Origin: Clostridiales bacterium
GTDB taxonomy: Bacteria; Bacillota; Clostridia; Lachnospirales; Lachnospiraceae
Assembly: GCA_019420425.1 (NCBI GenBank)
Contig: JAHZHG010000105.1
Coordinates: 1 to 8,356 of the forward strand
Direction: 5' to 3'
DNA length: 8,356 nt
The first letter of the stretch is position 1, and each line of letters starts with the position of its first letter. Below are positions 1 to 5,537 of this stretch, piece after piece. Both the position numbers and the translations under genes were made by a program. The notes below the pieces were generated by a model that was given only the letters and a program-made list of their open reading frames with translations, searched no databases and was not told the DNA's origin.

Positions 1-620
1 ATGCATCCAACATCAAAAACCGTCAGCCGATTGGAAAAATGTGGCTCAAAGCAGAAAACGAGCTGTCTGATTTCTATGTGGATATTATTCGGGATGAGCT
101 GAACGTAAAGGAGGCCGCGTTTACCAAGGATGTGCGCGATTTCACCTCCTACAGCTTCAAACCCCAGCTGAAAACCGTTGGCCCCAAATACGGCAGGCTC
201 CTGGGCGGCATCCGCACCCAGCTGAGCGAGCTGGACGGAAACCGGGCCATGGACGAACTGACAGAGGAGGACCTGCTGATTGAAACAGCCCAGATGGAGG
301 GCTATGTTTCCGAAAATAACGGCGATATGACGGTTGTCCTGGACACCAACCTGACGCCGGAGCTGATTGAAGAGGGCTTTGTCCGTGAGCTGGTGAGCAA
401 GATTCAGACCATGAGAAAAGAAGCCGGCTTCGAGGTGATGGACAAGATCACACTCTATGCGAAGGACAATGAAAAAATCACCGCGATCCTGGAACGCTAC
501 ACAGAAGAGATCAAGGGCGAGGTTCTGGCAGCAGAGATCGTTCTTGGACAGACCTGTGGATACGAAAAGGAATGGAGCATCAACGGCGAGACAGTTACCC
601 TTGGCGTGGAGAGGCAGTAG
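1..620 (+). CDS. ileS: Isoleucyl-tRNA synthetase, C-terminal part (5' end outside window)
   Basis: This is the C-terminal roughly 205 residues of a class I aminoacyl-tRNA synthetase that charges tRNA-Ile in the cytoplasm. The reading frame is already open at base 3 and begins ASNIKNRQPIGKMWLK, the conserved stretch at the start of the IleRS C-terminal region. The stop is TAG at 618-620. The later segment EEGFVRELVSKIQTMRKEAG, followed by FEVMDKI, is characteristic of the C-terminal domain of the long, eukaryote-like (type 2) bacterial IleRS. It lacks the Cys-rich zinc motif expected at the end of type 1 IleRS. The methionine encoded at 39 is internal and not a start. The catalytic HIGH and KMSKS motifs lie upstream of the window. 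The phosphorylase gene starts 18 bp downstream with no terminator between them, so read-through transcription is likely. The family assignment is firm; the type 2 assignment is from recalled motif similarity. Confidence 0.93.
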   Translation, partial: ASNIKNRQPIGKMWLKAENELSDFYVDIIRDELNVKEAAFTKDVRDFTSYSFKPQLKTVGPKYGRLLGGIRTQLSELDGNRAMDELTEEDLLIETAQMEGYVSENNGDMTVVLDTNLTPELIEEGFVRELVSKIQTMRKEAGFEVMDKITLYAKDNEKITAILERYTEEIKGEVLAAEIVLGQTCGYEKEWSINGETVTLGVERQ

Positions 621-638
621 GTTGAGAGGAGAGAAAAA

Positions 639-3119
639 ATGAACAAGCTATTCGACAAAGAGGTATTTAAGGAAAACGTAAAAGAAAACGTAAAAACCCT
701 TTACCGAAAAACCCTGAAGGAGGCTACCCAGCAGCAGATCTTCCAGGCAGTTTCCTACGCGGTAAAAGACGTAATCATCGATAACTGGCTGGCTACCCAG
801 CAGCAGTACGAAAAGGATGACCCCAAGACCGTTTACTACATGTCCATGGAGTTCCTCATGGGCCGTGCGCTGGGCAACAACCTGATCAACCTGACTGCAT
901 ACAAAGAAGTAAAAGAAGCGCTTGACGAGCTGGGCTTTGACCTGAATGTCATCGAGGATCAGGAGCCGGATGCCGCTCTGGGTAACGGCGGCCTGGGCCG
1001 TCTGGCGGCATGCTTCCTGGATTCCCTGGCAACCCTGGGCTATTCCGCATACGGCTGCGGTATCCGTTATCGTTATGGGATGTTCAAGCAGACGATCCAG
1101 GACGGATATCAGGTAGAGGTACCGGATAACTGGTTAAAGGACGGCAACCCCTTCGAGCTGCGCCGCCCGGAATACGCAAAAGAAGTAAAATTTGGCGGCT
1201 ATATCCGTGTAGAGTACGATGAAGCCACCAAGCGAAACAGATTTATCCAGGAGGGATACCAGTCCGTACGTGCAATTCCGTTTGATATTCCCATCGTTGG
1301 ATACAATAATAACGTCGTAAACACCCTCCGTGTTTGGGACGCCGAAGCGATCAATGATTTCCGTCTGGACGCCTTCGATAAGGGAGACTACCAGAAGGCT
1401 GTTGAGCAGGAAAACCTGGCCAGAAATATCGTAGAGGTGCTTTATCCGAACGACAACCACTATGCCGGTAAGGAGCTGCGTCTGAAACAGCAGTATTTCT
1501 TCGTATCTGCCAGCGTTCAGGCTGCCATTGCCAAGTTTAAGCGCGCACACAGCGATCTGCATGACCTGCCGAAGAAGGTAACCTTCCAGCTGAACGATAC
1601 CCACCCGACCGTAACGGTGGCCGAGCTGATGCGTATCCTGGTGGATGAGGAAGGCATGGAGTGGGACGAGGCATGGGAGATTACTTCCAAGACCTGCGCA
1701 TATACCAACCACACGATCATGTCCGAAGCGCTGGAAAAATGGCCGATCGAGCTGTTCTCCAGACTGCTTCCGCGTATCTACCAGATCGTAGAGGAGATCA
1801 ACCGCAGATTTGTGGCAGAAATCCAGAAAAAATATCCGGGCAACCAGGAAAAGATCCGCAAGATGGCGATCATCTACGACGGACAGGTGAAGATGGCTCA
1901 TCTGGCGATCGCCGCCGGATATTCCGTAAACGGCGTGGCAAGACTGCATACCGAGATCCTGAAGAACCAGGAGCTGCGTGACTTCTATGAGATGATGCCG
2001 GAGAAGTTCAACAACAAGACCAACGGAATTACCCAGAGACGTTTCCTGCTCCACGGCAATCCCCTGCTGGCCCAGTGGGTAACCGACCACATCGGCGACG
2101 AGTGGATCACAGACCTGTCCAAGATCGGACAGATGAAGATGTTTGTGGATGACCCCAAGGCTCAGCTGGAGTTCATGAATATCAAATACCAGAACAAGGT
2201 TCGCCTGGCCAAATACATCAAGGAGCACAACGGCATCGACGTAGATCCCAGATCCATCTTCGATGTACAGGTAAAGCGTCTGCATGAGTACAAGCGTCAG
2301 CTGCTGAATATCCTGCATGTAATGTATCTGTATAATACGATCAAGGATCATCCGGAGATGGATTTCTATCCGAGAACCTTTATCTTTGGTGCAAAGGCAG
2401 CAGCAGGCTACCGCAGAGCAAAGCTGACCATCAAGCTGATCAACTCTGTCGCTGACGTGGTAAACAACGATAAGTCCATCAACGGCAAGCTGAAGGTAGT
2501 ATTTATCGAGGACTACCGTGTATCCAACGCAGAGCTGATCTTTGCCGCTGCAGATGTTTCCGAGCAGATTTCCACTGCAAGTAAGGAAGCATCCGGTACC
2601 GGCAACATGAAGTTTATGCTGAACGGCGCGCCTACCCTGGGAACCATGGACGGTGCAAACGTAGAAATCGTGGAAGAGGTTGGCGAAGAGAACGCGTTTA
2701 TCTTCGGCCTGACTGCAGACGAGGTAATCCGCTATGAAAACAACGGCGGCTATCGTCCCACCGACTACTTTAACAACGACCAGGATATCCGCCGCGTGCT
2801 GATGCAGCTGATTAACGGCGAATACGCGCACAATGATCCGGAGCGTTTCCGTGATCTGTACGACTCTCTGCTGAACACCAACAACAGCGACCGCCCGGAT
2901 ACCTACTTCATTCTGGCTGACTTCAAGCCCTACGCAGAAGCACAGAAGAGAGTGGAGGAGGCATACCGCGATCAGAGCCGCTGGGCCAAAATGGCGATGC
3001 TGAACATGGCCAGCTGTGGAAAGTTCACCTCCGACCGTACCATTCAGGAATACGTTGATGATATCTGGCACCTGGATAAGGTAACCGTAGAGGTAGACCC
3101 GGAGAGCTTCGAAGTATAA
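639..3119 (+). CDS. glgP: Glycogen/starch/alpha-glucan phosphorylase
   Basis: This 826-residue protein matches the usual length of bacterial alpha-glucan phosphorylases (GT35 family). These enzymes use inorganic phosphate and pyridoxal phosphate to release glucose-1-phosphate from the non-reducing ends of glycogen or maltodextrin in the cytoplasm. Visible signatures in order are YYMSMEFLMGR (residues 66-76), LGNGGLGRLAACFLDS (114-129), QLNDTHP (317-323), VKRLHEYKRQ (545-554) and EASGTGNMKF (650-659). In the last of these, K658 is the expected Schiff-base lysine for PLP. The N-terminus is short, without the phospho-serine regulatory arm of animal enzymes. The ATG at 639 is preceded by GAGAGGAGAG at 624-633, a good ribosome binding site. 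A strong terminator follows the stop. No other glycogen gene is in the window, so glycogen versus maltodextrin preference cannot be read from context. A dedicated promoter is not obvious; it may be transcribed with ileS or from a site inside ileS. Confidence 0.97.
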   Translation: MNKLFDKEVFKENVKENVKTLYRKTLKEATQQQIFQAVSYAVKDVIIDNWLATQQQYEKDDPKTVYYMSMEFLMGRALGNNLINLTAYKEVKEALDELGFDLNVIEDQEPDAALGNGGLGRLAACFLDSLATLGYSAYGCGIRYRYGMFKQTIQDGYQVEVPDNWLKDGNPFELRRPEYAKEVKFGGYIRVEYDEATKRNRFIQEGYQSVRAIPFDIPIVGYNNNVVNTLRVWDAEAINDFRLDAFDKGDYQKAVEQENLARNIVEVLYPNDNHYAGKELRLKQQYFFVSASVQAAIAKFKRAHSDLHDLPKKVTFQLNDTHPTVTVAELMRILVDEEGMEWDEAWEITSKTCAYTNHTIMSEALEKWPIELFSRLLPRIYQIVEEINRRFVAEIQKKYPGNQEKIRKMAIIYDGQVKMAHLAIAAGYSVNGVARLHTEILKNQELRDFYEMMPEKFNNKTNGITQRRFLLHGNPLLAQWVTDHIGDEWITDLSKIGQMKMFVDDPKAQLEFMNIKYQNKVRLAKYIKEHNGIDVDPRSIFDVQVKRLHEYKRQLLNILHVMYLYNTIKDHPEMDFYPRTFIFGAKAAAGYRRAKLTIKLINSVADVVNNDKSINGKLKVVFIEDYRVSNAELIFAAADVSEQISTASKEASGTGNMKFMLNGAPTLGTMDGANVEIVEEVGEENAFIFGLTADEVIRYENNGGYRPTDYFNNDQDIRRVLMQLINGEYAHNDPERFRDLYDSLLNTNNSDRPDTYFILADFKPYAEAQKRVEEAYRDQSRWAKMAMLNMASCGKFTSDRTIQEYVDDIWHLDKVTVEVDPESFEV

Positions 3120-3133
3120 AATAAAGGTATTTC

Positions 3134-3187
3134 ATGCCGCGGCGCAGTTTGTGAAGCAAATCGCACCGCGGCATTTTCTTTTTCTGC
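3134..3187 (+). terminator. Rho-independent terminator after glgP
   Basis: A perfect 9-bp stem, ATGCCGCGG (3134-3142) with CCGCGGCAT (3166-3174), starts 14 bases after the glgP stop. Inner pairing of GTTTG with CAAAT extends the hairpin. The stem is followed by a T-rich tract (TTTTCTTTTTCT, 3174-3185). This is a classic intrinsic terminator for the ileS/glgP transcript. Confidence 0.9.
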
Positions 3188-3218
3188 ATAGTTTTCACTA
3201 TTCTGGCAATGCTATAGT
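3186..3218 (+). promoter_or_regulatory. Candidate promoter of the SpoIIQ-like gene (sigma-F-like or sigma-A)
   Basis: Two overlapping readings are possible. A forespore sigma-F-like reading is GCATA (3186-3190), 14 bases, then GGCAATGCTA (3205-3214). Against the recalled consensus GYATA and GGNRANAHTR this matches the whole -35 and all but one specified -10 position, with a spacer about one base short. A sigma-A reading is an extended -10, TGC-TATAGT (3210-3218), with a weak TTTTCA (3192-3197) at only 15 bp. Both would initiate about 50 bases before the ATG at 3273. Which sigma factor is used is inference. Confidence 0.45.
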
Positions 3219-3272
3219 TAGCTGAAAAATCAATTAAGTAGGCGGGATTGACTATTGTAAGAGGTGAAAAGT

Positions 3273-4100
3273 ATGGAGAAAAAGGAACCAAAACGTATCT
3301 GGAACAAACGGGGAACCGTGTGGACCTTCTGCCTGTGCCTGATGGCGGTGCTGGCATTTTCGGGCTTCTACGCCGTGAACCGTATGGAACGTGCAAAAGA
3401 GGAACAGGAAAAACTGTCCCAGGCGACAGAATCCGAAGCAAATGATCTGGAGGAAAAGCTGGCGGATATATCCGGGCTGGCCAAGCTCCCGGACAACCAG
3501 GAAGAAGCGGAAGGACAGCCGGAAATCTCCGGGGCACTGGAGGGCGGCACATCCGTCCAGGCCGGACAGACAGCAGAGAATGCAGGGGACAGCCAGGATG
3601 CCTCTGCAGCCGGCAGCGCAGCGGATGAAGCAGCAGTAAACGCATCCTCCGTACAGGCCCAGGCGGACATAAGCCCGACGGTAAGCTTTCAGGAAGCAGA
3701 CATTCTGGAGTGGCCTGTGGCAGGAACCGTGCTGATGGACTATAGTATGGACAGCAGTATATTTTTTAAAACCCTGAACCAGTATAAATATAACCCGGCG
3801 CTGGTTATATCCAGCGAGGTGGGCAATCAGGTACTGGCGGCGGCAAAGGGAATCGTTTCGGATATTTCCGTAAATGAAGAGATCGGTACGACGGTGACTC
3901 TGGATCTGGGAAACAATTTCCAGCTGAAATACGGGCAGCTGAAAGAACTGGCAGTAAATGAAGGAGACGTGGTGGAAAAGGGAACTCTGCTGGGCTATGT
4001 CAGCGAGCCGACCAAATACTACTGCATGGAAGGAAGTAACCTTTACTTTGCCATGACCAAGGACGGAGAACCGGTGGATCCGGTATTGTATCTGGAATAA
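3273..4100 (+). CDS. Membrane-anchored degenerate LytM/M23 protein, SpoIIQ-like
   Basis: The protein has 275 residues. It has a basic N-terminus, one membrane segment (about residues 15-35), a charged helical stretch (38-65), a low-complexity Ala/Ser/Gln/Glu linker (about 75-140), and a C-terminal LytM (peptidase M23) fold (about 147-275). The fold is recognisable from WPVAGTVL, VGNQVLAAAKGIV, VNEGDVVEKGTLLGYV and NLYFAMTKDGEPVDP. All metal ligands are replaced: by alignment to the family, the HxxxD pair becomes N174 and V178, HxH becomes N256/Y258, and the YxHL histidine becomes Q222. It should therefore be a scaffold, not a hydrolase. The topology and pseudo-enzyme state resemble Bacillus SpoIIQ, the forespore partner of SpoIIIAH in the engulfment channel; that role is inference. 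The ATG at 3273 was chosen because AAGAGGTG (3259-3266) gives a proper ribosome binding site six bases upstream; an in-frame GTG at 3264 lies inside that site. The gene appears monocistronic. Confidence 0.8.
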   Translation: MEKKEPKRIWNKRGTVWTFCLCLMAVLAFSGFYAVNRMERAKEEQEKLSQATESEANDLEEKLADISGLAKLPDNQEEAEGQPEISGALEGGTSVQAGQTAENAGDSQDASAAGSAADEAAVNASSVQAQADISPTVSFQEADILEWPVAGTVLMDYSMDSSIFFKTLNQYKYNPALVISSEVGNQVLAAAKGIVSDISVNEEIGTTVTLDLGNNFQLKYGQLKELAVNEGDVVEKGTLLGYVSEPTKYYCMEGSNLYFAMTKDGEPVDPVLYLE

Positions 4101-4104
4101 AATA

Positions 4105-4133
4105 TGCACAAACGGGCGTGGAAAGCGTATAAT
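4105..4133 (+). promoter_or_regulatory. Sigma-A promoter upstream of the structured leader
   Basis: A perfect TATAAT (4128-4133) lies 17 bp downstream of TGCACA (4105-4110), which matches TTGACA at four of six positions. It begins five bases after the SpoIIQ-like stop codon. Transcription is predicted to start at about 4139-4141, so the RNA would carry roughly 175 nt before the GIY-YIG start codon. Confidence 0.65.
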
Positions 4134-4134
4134 A

Positions 4135-4288
4135 TAAACAGAAGCGCCGACCGAAAGTGTGCAATCGGAACTGTTTACTGGTTTTGCAGAGGGCGGACAA
4201 AAGGTTCGCCCTTTCGGGTGAGGTACCTTCTAAATCGATTGCTTAAAATAGAGGCGCGCGTACAGGATAAAGGCTGTATGTGCGCTTT
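4135..4288 (+). ncRNA. Unassigned structured RNA or 5' leader with competing helices
   Basis: This stretch between the TATAAT box and the GIY-YIG gene has dense complementarity and no convincing ORF. TAAACAG (4135-4141) pairs with CTGTTTA (4171-4177), enclosing CCGA/TCGG. GCAATCGG (4161-4168) can instead pair with TCGATTGC (4235-4242), counting one G-U pair. GGGCGGAC (4191-4198) pairs with GTTCGCCC (4204-4211). Alternatively AAGGT and CGCCC (4201-4211) pair with GGGTG and ACCTT (4216-4229), which excludes the previous helix. A 15-bp stem ends the region at 4251-4288. I do not recognise a known riboswitch core (TPP, FMN, SAM, glycine, c-di-GMP, THF, preQ1 and T-box were considered). It could be a leader controlling the downstream gene or a stand-alone small RNA of about 150 nt. 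Confidence 0.4.
4251..4288 (+). promoter_or_regulatory. Strong stem-loop just upstream of the GIY-YIG ribosome binding site
   Basis: GAGGCGCGCGTACAG (4251-4265) pairs over 15 positions with CTGTATGTGCGCTTT (4274-4288), using three G-U pairs and an eight-base loop. The ribosome binding site AAGGAG starts 12 bases later. The T-run after the stem is short (TTTACAT), so it may be a weak terminator, an attenuator or an RNA-stabilising 3' end. As the strand with U residues, the plus-strand RNA forms the better pairing. Confidence 0.5.
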
Positions 4289-4312
4289 ACATATTCGTTA
4301 AAGGAGATTTAC

Positions 4313-4636
4313 ATGCAAGAGAAAAAGCACTGCTACGTATATATACTGGAATGCGGTGACGGCACCCTCTACACTGGCTGGACCACCGACCTGAAGCGCC
4401 GGCTGTCCGAGCACAATGCGGGGAAGGGGGCAAAATACACCAGAAGCCGAAGACCGGTTAGACTGAGATATTATGAGAAATTTGCGACAAAGGAAGAAGC
4501 AATGCGGCGGGAGGCCGCGATTAAACGGCTCTCCCGCCGGGATAAGCTGAATTTGCTTTTAGATCACATATCCGTACATACAGATGAAGTGGCAGACACT
4601 GCCCAGCATAACAAAGAGATGAAAAATCTCATGTGA
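4313..4636 (+). CDS. GIY-YIG nuclease-superfamily protein (YhbQ/UPF0213-like)
   Basis: This is a 107-residue single-domain GIY-YIG protein. The domain covers roughly residues 7-82: CYVYILECGDGTLYTGWT (7-24) supplies the GIY and YIG strands (as VYI and YTG). DLKRRLSEHN (26-35) carries the catalytic arginine candidate R30, and REAAIKRL (66-73) carries the metal-binding glutamate E67. KYTRSRRPVRL (41-51) is the typical connecting segment of the UPF0213 group, whose members are often annotated as DNA-repair-related endonucleases, although biological roles are poorly defined. The ATG at 4313 has AAAGGAG at 4300-4306 with good spacing; an upstream in-frame GTG at 4280 lies within a stable stem and is unlikely to be used. 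Residues 83-107 are encoded antisense to the end of the hemolysin III gene and lie outside the domain, so this tail is probably a lineage-specific extension. Confidence 0.88.
   Translation: MQEKKHCYVYILECGDGTLYTGWTTDLKRRLSEHNAGKGAKYTRSRRPVRLRYYEKFATKEEAMRREAAIKRLSRRDKLNLLLDHISVHTDEVADTAQHNKEMKNLM
4505..4539 (-). terminator. GC-rich hairpin inside GIY-YIG gene, possible terminator for the convergent hemolysin III gene
   Basis: CGGCGGGAG (4505-4513) pairs perfectly with CTCCCGCCG (4531-4539), and GCCG (4514-4517) pairs with CGGC (4526-4529) with one bulged base. The result is about 13 bp of very GC-rich stem. On the minus strand it lies about 20 bases past the hemolysin III stop and is followed by a pyrimidine-rich TTGCTTCTTCCTTTG. 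The T-tract is imperfect, so terminator function is inference. On the plus strand it codes for the glutamate-containing helix of the nuclease. Confidence 0.4.
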
Positions 4637-5278
4637 GCCAAAATAAGGATGGCGGTTATTAAACAGAGAAAGCTTCAGCGCATACAGCACCCCGCCCACC
4701 GTATAGGCGATCCCCCCGGCCAGCAGCCATCCAAATCCGCCGGAAGGAAGAGCGCTCAGCAGCTGGGGCAGTGCGGCGATGCACAGCCAGCCCATTACGA
4801 TATAGATTACGGAGGAGAACCACTTCGGACAGGTAATCCACAGTGCCTTGATCACCATCCCGACCAATGCGATAGCCCAGACAGCGATGCAGAGAGGGAT
4901 TCCGATGCTATCCCGCAGGGTAATCAGGCAGACCGGTGTGTAAGAGCCGGCAATAAGGATAAAGATCATCATATGATCTACCTTCCGCAGCCTGCGGTTC
5001 ACATCCTCACGAACATCCAGGGTATGATACGTGGTGCTGGCCGAATAAAGCAGGATCATACTGATCATAAACACGGCCATGGATATCACCGCCAGAGGGA
5101 TTCCGGACGAAGCAGCCTTTACCAGCAGAAACGGTGTGGCACAGGCAGCCATGATCGCCCCGATAAAATGAGTCAGCGCACTGCCGGGATCTTTAACCGA
5201 AAAGGTAAAAGCAGGGCGGGGAATAGAAAGATGCGGCTTGTAACAGGCCGCTGCGGAAGAATTATATTTATCACTCAT
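4559..5278 (-). CDS. trhA: Hemolysin III / PAQR family membrane protein
   Basis: This 239-residue multi-spanning membrane protein belongs to the bacterial hemolysin III (PAQR) family, implicated in membrane-fluidity homeostasis; the old haemolysin name does not prove toxicity. The family metal-site signatures are present: HFIGA near H37, SASTTYHTLD (residues 79-88, with H85), VDHMMIFILIAGSYTP (100-115, with D101), and HEIFHLFVMLGSVCHF (216-231, with H216, H220 and H230). About seven hydrophobic segments can be seen. Residues 1-30 form a soluble N-terminal extension somewhat longer than I would expect for the family. The ATG (complement of 5276-5278) is preceded on the minus strand by AAGGAGTG at good spacing. 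Its last 26 codons overlap the convergent GIY-YIG gene. A TTGACA box and a 17-bp palindrome lie upstream and suggest regulated transcription. Confidence 0.9.
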   Translation of the reverse strand: MSDKYNSSAAACYKPHLSIPRPAFTFSVKDPGSALTHFIGAIMAACATPFLLVKAASSGIPLAVISMAVFMISMILLYSASTTYHTLDVREDVNRRLRKVDHMMIFILIAGSYTPVCLITLRDSIGIPLCIAVWAIALVGMVIKALWITCPKWFSSVIYIVMGWLCIAALPQLLSALPSGGFGWLLAGGIAYTVGGVLYALKLSLFNNRHPYFGSHEIFHLFVMLGSVCHFICMYGYVI

Positions 5279-5310
5279 CGAATCACTCCTTTATATTAAT
5301 GAAACAAAAC

Positions 5311-5327
5311 GTAGTTTTGAAAACTAC
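5311..5327. promoter_or_regulatory. Perfect 17-bp palindrome, candidate operator between divergent genes
   Basis: GTAGTTTTGAAAACTAC is an uninterrupted inverted repeat of 8+1+8 bases. It overlaps the plus-strand -35 candidate TTGAAA (5317-5322). On the minus strand it sits directly downstream of a perfect TTGACA (complement of 5329-5334), where it would fall in the spacer of a hemolysin III promoter. No good minus-strand -10 could be placed at 16-18 bp. A dimeric repressor of MarR, TetR or similar type is plausible, but no such regulator is in the window. Confidence 0.6.
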
Positions 5328-5346
5328 ATGTCAATATAATTATATT
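5317..5346 (+). promoter_or_regulatory. Candidate promoter for the ECF S-component gene
   Basis: TTGAAA (5317-5322) and TATATT (5341-5346) each match the sigma-A consensus at five of six positions, with an 18-bp spacer. The -10 overlaps a perfect 14-bp AT palindrome, AATATAATTATATT (5333-5346), so an opposing -10 is also possible. Transcription from here would give a leader of about 185 nt. Confidence 0.5.
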
Positions 5347-5352
5347 ACACTA

Positions 5353-5537
5353 TGAGGGAAAATATTGCAAGGAATATTTGCCAGAATAAAAATAAATAAA
5401 CGGGAAAATAGACTGGACTGGTCAAAAAAATAATAACTGGATATATGGAAAAAGCCAGATATATGATAGTCTACCATATAGAAAAAGCGTACTTTTTTGG
5501 GAATCCCCAAAGGTACCAGGATTTTGAGGAGGAAAAT
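5353..5537 (+). other. AT-rich 5' leader of the ECF gene with several hairpins
   Basis: This non-coding stretch holds several inverted repeats. AAATATT (5360-5366) pairs with AATATTT (5373-5379). TATATGG (5442-5448) pairs with CCATATA (5474-5480). CTGG (5437-5440) with CCAG (5455-5458) is a competing short pair. Next to the ribosome binding site, GTAC (5489-5492) plus TTTTGGG pairs with CCCAAAG plus GTAC (5513-5516). No known riboswitch core was recognised. An in-frame ATG at 5445 lies in this leader but has no ribosome binding site, so it is not taken as the start. Confidence 0.35.

Noticed and set aside
1134..3071. A 645-codon open frame on the minus strand opposite glgP
   Set aside because: It lies wholly inside a gene with unmistakable phosphorylase motifs. 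Its translation has no recognisable domain, and such long antisense frames are a known by-product of biased codon use.
3252..4109. Minus-strand open frames opposite the SpoIIQ-like gene (about 285 and 206 codons)
   Set aside because: Their translations are Cys-, Phe- or Arg/Pro-rich without domain logic, and there is no ribosome binding site. They arise from the GC-biased linker of the real gene.
4135..4250. Possible tRNA or small SRP RNA
   Set aside because: No cloverleaf with GTTCRA arm or acceptor pairing can be drawn, and the conserved SRP GNAR/GGAA loop region is absent.
4104..4301. A 65-codon plus-strand frame across the promoter and structured leader
   Set aside because: The ATG at 4104 has no ribosome binding site, the frame overlaps the TATAAT promoter and the helices, and its translation is not family-like.
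4649..5299. A 216-codon plus-strand frame opposite hemolysin III
   Set aside because: It is a mirror of the membrane-protein codons, highly hydrophilic and His/Gln/Arg-rich, with no start signal.
5401..5450. Tandem ACTGG repeats (GACTGGACTGGTC and a later AACTGG)
   Set aside because: Only two adjacent copies of five bases plus one distant copy; this is too short and irregular to call a repeat element.
5445..5537. An upstream in-frame ATG extending the ECF protein by 31 residues
   Set aside because: It has no ribosome binding site and the added residues are not membrane-like, while ATG 5538 has an excellent GAGGAGG. The extension lies in the hairpin leader.
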